Shown: positions 1-5,191 of the stretch, in pieces
Layout: every line of letters begins with the position of its first letter
How positions within the stretch are numbered: position 1 is the stretch's first letter
Source of the DNA: Candidatus Aminicenantota bacterium
GTDB lineage: Bacteria; Acidobacteriota; Aminicenantia; UBA2199
NCBI GenBank assembly: GCA_023136725.1
Contig: JAGLQR010000153.1
Coordinates: forward strand, 1 to 5,191
Length of the DNA: 5,191 bases
Direction: 5' to 3'
The notes under the pieces: model-generated
What the model saw: the letters and a program-made list of their open reading frames with translations, nothing else
The model's database searches: none
What the model was told of the DNA's origin: nothing
Made by a program: the position numbers and the translations under genes

Positions 1-1282
1 TCGTGAATTCCTCGGCAACAAAGAAGGGTTGGGAAAGGAATTTCTGTATCTTTCTGGCGCGGTTTACGATCACTTTATCTTCATCGGAAAGTTCTTCCAT
101 ACCAAGGATAGCAATAATATCCTGAAGATCTTTATACCTCTGCAGGATCTCTTTTACACGTCTTGCAACTCTGTAGTGTTCATCACCTATTATTTTGGGA
201 TCAAGTATCCTTGAATATGACTCAAGAGGATCAACAGCGGGATAAATCCCGATCTCGGTCAGTGCCCTTGAGAGATTAGTTGTTGCATCAAGATGAGCAA
301 AGGTTGTAGCAGGTGCCGGATCTGTATAGTCATCAGCAGGAACATAAATAGCCTGAATAGATGTGATCGATCCTTTATTTGTTGAAGTTATCCTCTCCTG
401 CATTTCACCCATTTCAGATGCAAGGTTGGGCTGATATCCGACAGCTGAAGGCATCCTGCCGAGAGTAGCCGAAACTTCTGAACCAGCCTGAGTAAATCTG
501 AATATATTATCAATGAACAAAAGTATATCAAGCCCTTCCTCATCCCTGAAATATTCAGCAACTGTTAATCCGGTCAGCGCAACTCTAAGTCTTGCTCCCG
601 GAGGTTCTGTCATCTGTCCGTATATTAATGCTGTTTTATCAATAACCCCTGATTCATTCATTTCCAGATAGAGATCATTCCCCTCTCTTGTCCTTTCTCC
701 AACTCCTGAAAAAACAGAGAGGCCACCATGTTTCTTCGCAACATTGTTGATCATCTCCATGATCAGGACGGTCTTACCTACTCCCGCACCACCGAACAAT
801 CCGATCTTTCCACCCTTCAGATATGGTTCAAGCAGGTCTATGACTTTAATTCCCGTTTCAAACATTTCAAGTGTTGTATCCTGTTCCTCAAGTGAAGGGG
901 GCTCTCTATGTATGGGATATCTTTTTTCAGTTTTAACTTCACCCTTCTCATCGACAGGATCACCTGTCACATTAAGAACACGCCCTAACACTTCTCTGCC
1001 TACAGGAACTGTTATCGGACTTCCGGTATCAATTGCCTTCATCCCCCTTACAAGTCCGTCAGTAGCATGCATTGAAATCGTTCTTACCCTGTTCTCACCA
1101 AGATGGAATTGAATTTCAGTAATAATATTTATAGGTTCCGCAACGTCATAACCATCGGATACAATATTTAATGCATTATGGATCGGAGGGAGGTACCCTT
1201 CAGCAAATTCAACATCCACAACGGGACCTATGATCTCAATCACCTTTCCGGATATGACATTATCTTTTTTCTTTTCACTCAT
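1..1282 (-). CDS. atpD: F1Fo-ATP synthase subunit beta (EC 7.1.2.2), 3' end cut by window edge
   Basis: Catalytic subunit of the F1 head, cytoplasmic side of the inner membrane; three copies hold the sites where ADP and phosphate become ATP. I read 427 uninterrupted codons from the ATG at 1282-1280 to the window edge. The family is usually about 460-475 residues, so some 40 C-terminal residues lie outside. Visible motifs are: N-terminal beta-barrel (about 10-85); Walker A GGAGVGKT at 164-171 (Lys170); GERTREGND at 195-203 with the catalytic Glu196; Walker B ending in Asp258 (LLFIDN); the alpha/beta signature PAVDPLESYS at 348-357 preceded by the adenine-stacking Tyr347; the DELSEED-type loop EELSDED at 396-402, which contacts gamma; and QPFFVAEEF at 418-426. 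Every key catalytic residue is present. The start is set by AGGAG 8 bases upstream, 11 bases after the atpG stop. An epsilon gene (atpC) commonly follows but is not in view. Confidence 0.98.
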   Translation of the reverse strand, partial: MSEKKKDNVISGKVIEIIGPVVDVEFAEGYLPPIHNALNIVSDGYDVAEPINIITEIQFHLGENRVRTISMHATDGLVRGMKAIDTGSPITVPVGREVLGRVLNVTGDPVDEKGEVKTEKRYPIHREPPSLEEQDTTLEMFETGIKVIDLLEPYLKGGKIGLFGGAGVGKTVLIMEMINNVAKKHGGLSVFSGVGERTREGNDLYLEMNESGVIDKTALIYGQMTEPPGARLRVALTGLTVAEYFRDEEGLDILLFIDNIFRFTQAGSEVSATLGRMPSAVGYQPNLASEMGEMQERITSTNKGSITSIQAIYVPADDYTDPAPATTFAHLDATTNLSRALTEIGIYPAVDPLESYSRILDPKIIGDEHYRVARRVKEILQRYKDLQDIIAILGMEELSDEDKVIVNRARKIQKFLSQPFFVAEEFT

Positions 1283-1290
1283 TATTAATT

Positions 1291-1295
1291 CTCCT
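1291..1295 (-). promoter_or_regulatory. Shine-Dalgarno of atpD, overlapping the atpG stop codon
   Basis: AGGAG at 1295-1291 lies 8 bases (AATTAATA) before the atpD ATG. Its first two bases are part of the atpG TAG stop (1296-1294). Ribosomes ending gamma therefore terminate on the beta start signal, which suggests coupled re-initiation alongside fresh loading. The motif and spacing are seen directly; coupling is inferred. Confidence 0.85.
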
Positions 1296-2166
1296 AATTA
1301 GTCAACGCTTCGGTTGCAGTAATTATCTCAAGCAGTTCATTTGTTATTGAAGCCTGCCTCAGCTTATTCATAGTCAAAGTAAGACCATGAATCATTTCAC
1401 TAGCATTCTGGGTAGCAAGTTCCATGGCAACCATTCTGGCAGCATGTTCCGAAGCCGATGATTCAAGCATTGTATGAAAAACAATTGAATTTATAAATCT
1501 CGGTATGAGAAGATCCAGTATCTCCTCTGGTTCCGGCTCAAAAATATATTCCACTTCTTCCTTTTCCTCTTCCCCGGAAAGATCGAGGATGATCGGAAAA
1601 AGAGATCTGTCTGCTATTTCCTGTTTTGAAGAAGATCTGAAGGCAGTAAAAACAAATTTTATCTCCTTTATCTCCTCTTCAAGAAAGATTTCTTTTAAAT
1701 ATTCTGTAAGTTTTTTTGAATCTGCAAATTTTAATTTTATCATGAAGTCAGGGAAGTTTTTCCTTATCTTCAGATCTTTCCTGGTTAGGAAATTGTTTAC
1801 TTTCTTACCAACAGTTATAAAAGAAGGATTCCCACCCTCTTCGATCACCTTCTGATAATAGAGTTCCGCTTCCTTTGCAAGATTTGAGTTGAATGATCCG
1901 CATAATCCTTTATCGGCAGAGATTGCAACAATAATTGTTTCTCCATCTTCTCTTTTTTTCATAAGCGGACTTTTACGGAATTCAGCAGATTTATTTACCT
2001 GGCTTATAAGATATTCAAGTTTATCAAGTATTGGCCGTGAGCGATTTATTTCCATTACACTTTTTCTCAATTTCACCGCGGAAACAGTTTTCATTGCTTT
2101 TGTGATCTTCTGGGTATTTTTTACCGTGGTTATCCTTCTTCTAAGATCAATCAGGTTGCCAGACAT
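1294..2166 (-). CDS. atpG: F1Fo-ATP synthase subunit gamma
   Basis: Central rotor shaft of F1. Its N- and C-terminal helices form a coiled coil inside the alpha3-beta3 ring and carry rotation from the c-ring to the catalytic sites. The 290 residues match the usual family length. The N-terminal helix LRRRITTVKNTQKITKAMK starts at residue 8. The Rossmann-like middle domain carries GLCGSFN at 87-93. An acidic stretch of Glu/Asp lies at 199-218, and the C-terminal helix runs from about 225 to 288, including SEHAARMVAMELATQNASEM (239-258). The end of that helix reads ITNELLEIITATEA (274-287). The classic gamma signature expects Gly-Ala where this protein has Ala-Thr (284-285), a small deviation. 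The ATG shares its A with the TAA stop of atpA (TAATG). The only AGGAG upstream (2186-2182) is 15 bases away, so initiation probably depends on ribosomes finishing alpha. Confidence 0.98.
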   Translation of the reverse strand: MSGNLIDLRRRITTVKNTQKITKAMKTVSAVKLRKSVMEINRSRPILDKLEYLISQVNKSAEFRKSPLMKKREDGETIIVAISADKGLCGSFNSNLAKEAELYYQKVIEEGGNPSFITVGKKVNNFLTRKDLKIRKNFPDFMIKLKFADSKKLTEYLKEIFLEEEIKEIKFVFTAFRSSSKQEIADRSLFPIILDLSGEEEKEEVEYIFEPEPEEILDLLIPRFINSIVFHTMLESSASEHAARMVAMELATQNASEMIHGLTLTMNKLRQASITNELLEIITATEALTN

Positions 2167-2186
2167 TATTTTTCCAGTGAGCTCCT
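2164..2186 (-). promoter_or_regulatory. atpA/atpG TAATG stop-start overlap with a poorly spaced ribosome binding site
   Basis: The atpA stop TAA (2168-2166) and the atpG ATG (2166-2164) share one base. An AGGAG at 2186-2182 is 15 bases from the ATG, which is long for efficient pairing. Closer in there is only a weak TGGAA (2176-2172). Termination-reinitiation coupling is the likely mode, by inference from the geometry. Confidence 0.7.
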
Positions 2187-3686
2187 GAACTCTTCAACGA
2201 AATCTTTTAGTACCTCATGCATCTCTGCTTCAAGTTCTTCAGATATCTTTTTTTCTTCTCTTATCTTTCTGTATATCCCGGGATTCCCTTTTTCGACATA
2301 TGTAAGTAATTTTTCCTCAAAATCAGAGATCGCTGATACCGGAAATTCATCGAGATACCCTTTTGTACCTGCAAATATAATAACGATCTGTTTTTCAACG
2401 GAAAGAGGCACACCTTCATCCTGCTTCAACAATTCCGAAAGCCTTTTACCTCTCTCGAGCTGAGCAATAGTAACTTTGTCAAGATCAGATCCGAATTGTG
2501 TGAATGCTGCAAGTTCCCTGTATTGTGCTAGATCCATTTTAAGTGAACCGGCAACCTGCTTCATTGCTTTTATCTGAGCATTGCCTCCGACCCTTGAAAC
2601 AGATATACCCACATCGATCGCCGGCCTCTGGCCTGCATTAAAAAGATCAGGTAAAAGATATATCTGGCCATCCGTAATAGAGATAACATTTGTAGGAATA
2701 TATCCGGAAACATCGGAAGCCTGGGTTTCGATCATCGGAAGTGCTGTCAGAGACCCTCCACCTTTTTCTTCACTCAGTTTTGAAGCTCTCTCAAGTAGTC
2801 TTGAATGAAGATAGAAAACATCTCCAGGATAAGCTTCCCTCCCCGGAGGACGTCTGAGAAGAAGTGATATTTCTCTGTACGCCACTGCATGCTTTGAAAG
2901 GTCATCATAGATCAATAATGCATGTTTGCCTTTATTCATAAAATATTCACCCATTGCACATCCTGCAAATGGAGCTATATACTGCAGTGCAGCAGGGTTT
3001 GAGGAACTGGCAACAACAACTATGGAATATTCCATTGCACCTGTATCCTCAAGTTTTTTTATAACCTGGGCAATAGTTGATTGCTTTTGTCCTATTGCAA
3101 CATATACACAAATAACATCCTGCCCTTTCTGGTTTATTATTGTATCTATTGCGATCGCAGTTTTACCTGTCTGACGATCACCAATTATCAATTCACGTTG
3201 TCCCCTTCCTATAGGGATCATTGCATCGATAGCCTTAATACCGGTCTGAAGGGGTTCTTTAACCGGAGTTCTGTCAATAATTCCCGGTGCAATTGCTTCG
3301 ATCGGCATAAATACCTTTGTATCGATAGGCCCTTTATCATCCAGAGGTTCACCAAGCGGATTTACAACTCTTCCTACAAGTGCTTCACCAGCCGGTACAG
3401 ATATAATCCTCTTTGTCCGTCTTACCAAGTCCCCTTCTTTAATAAGGTGTCCCTCACCGAGAATGATGGCACCTACATTATCCTCTTCAAGATTCAATGC
3501 AATACCGAAGATATTGTTCGGAAATTCAATAAGTTCATTATACATCGCATTCTCAAGGCCATAGACCTGTGCAATTCCGTCACCTATTGAGATCACTATT
3601 CCGGTTTCATCCTTATCAAAATCAAGTTTAAAACCTTCGATCTTCTGTTTTATCAGTTCACTGATTTCTTCTACATTTATTTGCAT
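2166..3686 (-). CDS. atpA: F1Fo-ATP synthase subunit alpha (EC 7.1.2.2)
   Basis: Non-catalytic nucleotide-binding subunit that alternates with beta in the F1 hexamer. It supplies the arginine finger to each catalytic site, and its N-terminus binds delta. The 506 residues are the usual length. In order: N-terminal helix from residue 3 (INVEEISELIKQKIEGF), beta-barrel about 25-95, Walker A GDRQTGKT at 169-176 (Lys175, with Gln172 typical of alpha and unlike beta), Walker B LLIYDD at 257-262, the conserved RRPPGREAYPGDVFYLHSRL (278-297), the alpha/beta signature PAIDVGISVS at 355-364, and the arginine finger Arg365 in SRVGG. A C-terminal helical domain follows from about 375. No key residue is missing. 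The start is fixed by a strong AGGAG 6 bases upstream, 9 bases after the atpH stop, and by alignment of the N-terminus with other alphas (MQI..EEIS..I). The stop overlaps the atpG start by one base. Confidence 0.99.
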   Translation of the reverse strand: MQINVEEISELIKQKIEGFKLDFDKDETGIVISIGDGIAQVYGLENAMYNELIEFPNNIFGIALNLEEDNVGAIILGEGHLIKEGDLVRRTKRIISVPAGEALVGRVVNPLGEPLDDKGPIDTKVFMPIEAIAPGIIDRTPVKEPLQTGIKAIDAMIPIGRGQRELIIGDRQTGKTAIAIDTIINQKGQDVICVYVAIGQKQSTIAQVIKKLEDTGAMEYSIVVVASSSNPAALQYIAPFAGCAMGEYFMNKGKHALLIYDDLSKHAVAYREISLLLRRPPGREAYPGDVFYLHSRLLERASKLSEEKGGGSLTALPMIETQASDVSGYIPTNVISITDGQIYLLPDLFNAGQRPAIDVGISVSRVGGNAQIKAMKQVAGSLKMDLAQYRELAAFTQFGSDLDKVTIAQLERGKRLSELLKQDEGVPLSVEKQIVIIFAGTKGYLDEFPVSAISDFEEKLLTYVEKGNPGIYRKIREEKKISEELEAEMHEVLKDFVEEFRSSLEK

Positions 3687-3692
3687 CTGCCT

Positions 3693-3697
3693 CTCCT
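3693..3697 (-). promoter_or_regulatory. Shine-Dalgarno of atpA, overlapping the atpH stop codon
   Basis: AGGAG at 3697-3693 lies 6 bases (AGGCAG) before the atpA ATG. As at the atpG/atpD junction, the motif is built on the upstream TAG stop (3698-3696), giving TTTAGGAG. This is one of the two best-formed ribosome binding sites in the window, and it precedes a subunit needed in three copies per enzyme. Confidence 0.87.
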
Positions 3698-4247
3698 AAA
3701 TCATTTCATCGCTCACAAGCGATTCTCTAAGTTTTTTCAGATTACCTTCGATCGAAAAATCATAATAGATCGATCCTTTCATTAATTTAATACCGGCAAG
3801 CAAAGAAGAATCGATCTCTTTTTCAAAAACCACATCTTTGTTGAGCACTTTCTTCAATCGCTCTTTAAGTCTATTTTCCTGGTCCTGATCAAGCTCTACT
3901 GCAGAAATTAAAACAAATTTTTCGATGTCCCTGCTTTCAAACCACTGGTCTTCAAATATTTCCACCATACTTTCGAGGTATGACATTCTGTTGTTCTCGA
4001 TCAGGATCCTTAAAAAATTAAAAGTTTTTTCACTGATCCCTGTTTCACTTCTGTATATGCTAAGGATCTCAAGCTTCTGGGTAAACCCGAACAACATTGT
4101 TTCAAGTCCGGCCTGAAGTTTCTGATCACTTGACAGGAAATCAAGAAATTGCTCAAGTTCCGCTCTTATCTTTTTATATTCTTCATCATTCTTTATAGAT
4201 TCAGCAAGAGCTTTTGTATATTTTTTTGCCAGACTAACCTTTTTCAA
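3696..4247 (-). CDS. atpH: F1Fo-ATP synthase subunit delta (OSCP-like), TTG start
   Basis: Single-copy stator subunit on top of F1 that joins the alpha N-termini to the C-termini of the b/b' peripheral stalk. The 183 residues match the family (about 175-185). The N-terminal helical domain begins with LAKKYTKALAES (6-17), the counterpart of the usual ARRYAKALF motif, and extends to about residue 105. The C-terminal domain has FVLISAVELDQDQENRLKER (111-130), then KDVVFEKEIDSSLLAGIKL (137-155), matching the delta family pattern of Asp-x-Ser-Leu-x-x-Gly-Ile, and ends in SIEGNLKKLRESL (165-177). The start is TTG (4247-4245). The frame is closed by a TAA at 4262-4260, no ATG or GTG lies between, and GGAG sits 6 bases upstream. 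The next in-frame ATG is at residue 51 and would remove half of the N-terminal domain. The first 14 bases overlap the end of atpF. Sequence divergence is high, as usual for delta. Confidence 0.95.
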   Translation of the reverse strand: MKKVSLAKKYTKALAESIKNDEEYKKIRAELEQFLDFLSSDQKLQAGLETMLFGFTQKLEILSIYRSETGISEKTFNFLRILIENNRMSYLESMVEIFEDQWFESRDIEKFVLISAVELDQDQENRLKERLKKVLNKDVVFEKEIDSSLLAGIKLMKGSIYYDFSIEGNLKKLRESLVSDEMI

Positions 4248-4812
4248 TAATATCTCCGCTTATCTCAATGTTTTTATCAATAATTTTCTTATGAATATCC
4301 ATATTTAATATCGACCTGTAATTATTTCTGAATTCGTCAATAGTCATATCTGCGATCTTCCTTTTGAGCTCGGTAATGGAAGATTCAATTCTTGCATCTA
4401 TCTCTGCACTGTTATTCCTGATTATTCTTTCTGATTCAAGTTTTGCCAACTCCTTTATCCTCTCAGCTTCAATCTCTCCGCTCTTTCTTGCCTTAGAAAG
4501 CATCTCCCCGACCTCACTCTCAATCATATCAAGCCTGGTCTGTATTCCTGAAAGTGATTCTTTATGCTCCTTCAATTCCGACTCTCTAACCACTATGTCA
4601 TCTCTTATCTCAACACTTTTCCGGGAAAGCATTTCAATTATCGGCTTTCTTAAAAAATATATGATCGCACCAATCAGAATCGAAGAATTAAGGAGTTTGC
4701 CGAAAAATCCTGCCCAGTCAAAATGGTGCTCTCCACCTTCCGAAGCAGCAAGGGTCAGAGACATTACAAAAACCAATATAAAAAAAATTGCTGCGGATCT
4801 TTTTTGTCTCAT
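4234..4812 (-). CDS. atpF: F1Fo-ATP synthase subunit b, with N-terminal signal-peptide-like segment
   Basis: Membrane-anchored peripheral-stalk subunit that holds delta and alpha3-beta3 still while the rotor turns. It likely pairs with the b' protein encoded just upstream. The 192 residues are longer than a plain b (about 155-170) because of an extra N-terminus. Residues 2-5 are basic (RQKR), 7-22 hydrophobic, then AASEGGEHH, which looks like a Sec signal peptide cleaved near residue 23. The true anchor follows at about 36-55 (FFGKLLNSSILIGAIIYFL), ending in the family's RKP (55-57). From about 65 to 155 it is a charged heptad-rich coiled coil, and the tail (160-192) should bind delta. After cleavage the N-terminus would face the periplasm, the normal b topology. 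The ATG overlaps the b' stop as ATGA, with GAAGGGA 7 bases upstream. The last 14 bases overlap atpH. Confidence 0.95.
   Translation of the reverse strand: MRQKRSAAIFFILVFVMSLTLAASEGGEHHFDWAGFFGKLLNSSILIGAIIYFLRKPIIEMLSRKSVEIRDDIVVRESELKEHKESLSGIQTRLDMIESEVGEMLSKARKSGEIEAERIKELAKLESERIIRNNSAEIDARIESSITELKRKIADMTIDEFRNNYRSILNMDIHKKIIDKNIEISGDIIEKG
4245..4257 (-). promoter_or_regulatory. Ribosome binding site and TTG start of atpH, inside atpF
   Basis: GGAG (4257-4254), a 6-base spacer ATATTA, then TTG (4247-4245). All of this is also coding sequence for the last residues of b (GDIIEKG). The site decides the delta start, because a stop codon closes the frame 12 bases before the TTG and no better initiator exists. 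Confidence 0.8.
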
Positions 4813-4826
4813 GTAAAAATCCCTTC
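4809..4826 (-). promoter_or_regulatory. atpF ribosome binding site and ATGA overlap with the upstream b' gene
   Basis: A purine-rich GAAGGGA (4826-4820) is followed by 7 bases and the atpF ATG (4812-4810). The b' stop TGA (4811-4809) is nested in the start as ATGA. The binding site matches the anti-Shine-Dalgarno only in part, so coupling to b' translation is likely (inferred). Confidence 0.7.
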
Positions 4827-5191
4827 TATTTTCTTACTGAAATTTTTGATCTCACTTTTCAAATTACCCTCAGCTTCAATTATCTCACGATCAAGTGAAA
4901 CCATTCTTTCCCTGAAATCATCTGTCGTCTTTTGCCTGGTCGTGCTGAGAAGTTCCTCTCTGGCAGATTCACCTTTCTTAATTATTTCCTCGGAGATCCC
5001 TATTGAATCCTTCCTGGCCTTTTTCAAAACAGATTCAATTTTTGCCGTTCTATCTTCTATGTCAATTTTCATACTTGAAATTTCAGAATTTTCAGTTTCA
5101 GACTTTTTTTCTCTTTCATTAATTATCCGGCCTACAGGTTTATAAAAAATTTTGTTCAAAATTAGAAGTAGTGTCCACAGGATAATTATTG
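4809..5191 (-). CDS. F1Fo-ATP synthase second b-type subunit (b', AtpX-like), 5' end cut by window edge
   Basis: Peripheral-stalk partner of b. The frame stays open through the window edge, giving 126 visible residues. A TTG at 5159-5157 could be taken for a start but is an internal Leu codon. Upstream of it the frame reads IIILWTLLLILNKIFYKPVG, the end of a membrane anchor running into the Tyr-Lys-Pro motif that follows the anchor in b subunits. Some 10-20 N-terminal residues are probably missing. After the anchor come INEREKK and a long charged helix rich in Glu, Lys and Ser, predicted coiled coil, ending in NFSKKIEGIFT. There is no sign of a signal peptide in the visible part, unlike the b encoded next. 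It differs strongly from b, so this is an old b/b' pair and not a recent copy. The stop is embedded in the atpF start (ATGA). It could be named atpX, atpF2 or atpG' depending on the scheme, so I leave the symbol blank. Confidence 0.92.
   Translation of the reverse strand, partial: IIILWTLLLILNKIFYKPVGRIINEREKKSETENSEISSMKIDIEDRTAKIESVLKKARKDSIGISEEIIKKGESAREELLSTTRQKTTDDFRERMVSLDREIIEAEGNLKSEIKNFSKKIEGIFT

Noticed and set aside
744..1112. A 122-codon plus-strand frame opposite atpD
   Set aside because: It is Ser/Pro/Thr-rich and antisense to an intact beta gene that explains every base.
1283..1293. Possible promoter or terminator between atpG and atpD
   Set aside because: The gap is 11 bases and is taken up by the ribosome binding site and spacer. 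No inverted repeat or T-run fits.
3081..3590. A 169-codon open frame on the plus strand, opposite atpA
   Set aside because: It lies fully antisense to the highly conserved alpha gene, has no recognisable domain, and its composition (many Tyr, Asn, Cys, Ser) is what a reverse frame of alpha gives.
4364..4816. Plus-strand open frames of 140-150 codons opposite atpF and b' (4364-4816 and 4723-5145)
   Set aside because: They are Ser/Leu/Ile-rich shadows of the Glu/Lys-rich coiled-coil genes on the minus strand, and no family is recognisable. Long reverse frames are expected opposite such sequence.
5103..5109. A AAA AAG in frame in b', a classic -1 frameshift heptamer; a similar A-run codes Lys-Lys near the start of atpH (4221-4227)
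   Set aside because: Consecutive Lys codons in an AT-rich genome explain both. I saw no clear downstream hairpin, and b subunits are not known to be made by frameshifting.
4809..5159. A 116-residue complete gene for b' starting at the TTG at 5159
   Set aside because: The frame continues upstream to the window edge with a membrane anchor in the correct place, so that TTG is an internal Leu codon and the gene is partial.

Overview
The window is an almost gap-free stretch of a bacterial F1Fo-ATP synthase operon, read entirely on the minus strand. In transcription order (window right to left) it holds a second b-type stator subunit (b', 5' end outside the window), b (atpF), delta (atpH), alpha (atpA), gamma (atpG) and beta (atpD, 3' end outside the window). 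No other gene is supported, and the largest gap between genes is 11 bases. There is therefore no internal promoter-sized spacer, terminator, RNA gene, repeat array or mobile element.

The organism looks like a Gram-negative-type bacterium with an AT-rich genome (roughly 40% GC by eye). Two different b-type genes in tandem ahead of delta, plus a b subunit that starts with a cleavable-looking signal peptide followed by a Ser-Glu-Gly-Gly...His-His stretch, recall the atpX-atpF-H-A-G-D arrangement of Desulfobacterota such as Geobacter. Similar layouts occur in other phyla, so this is a hint and not an assignment. Genes for subunits a (atpB) and c (atpE) are not next to delta or alpha here. They would have to lie upstream of b' or elsewhere, so the ion used (H+ or Na+) cannot be judged.

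Layout: 1-1282 atpD (beta, partial), 1294-2166 atpG (gamma), 2166-3686 atpA (alpha), 3696-4247 atpH (delta, TTG start), 4234-4812 atpF (b), 4809-5191 atpF2/atpX-like b' (partial). The junctions in transcription order are a 4-base ATGA overlap (b'/b), a 14-base overlap (b/delta), a 9-base gap (delta/alpha), a 1-base TAATG overlap (alpha/gamma) and an 11-base gap (gamma/beta).

The products form one machine. Alpha3-beta3 makes ATP and gamma is the rotor shaft. Delta caps the F1 head and ties it to the b/b' peripheral stalk, which is anchored in the membrane. All catalytic motifs visible in alpha and beta are intact, so this is a normal working synthase. The most interesting signal is in the translation starts. 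Only alpha and beta, the two subunits needed in three copies, have a well-spaced AGGAG in a short gap, and in both cases that motif is built on the TAG stop of the upstream gene. The single-copy subunits start from overlaps with weaker sites or a TTG codon.
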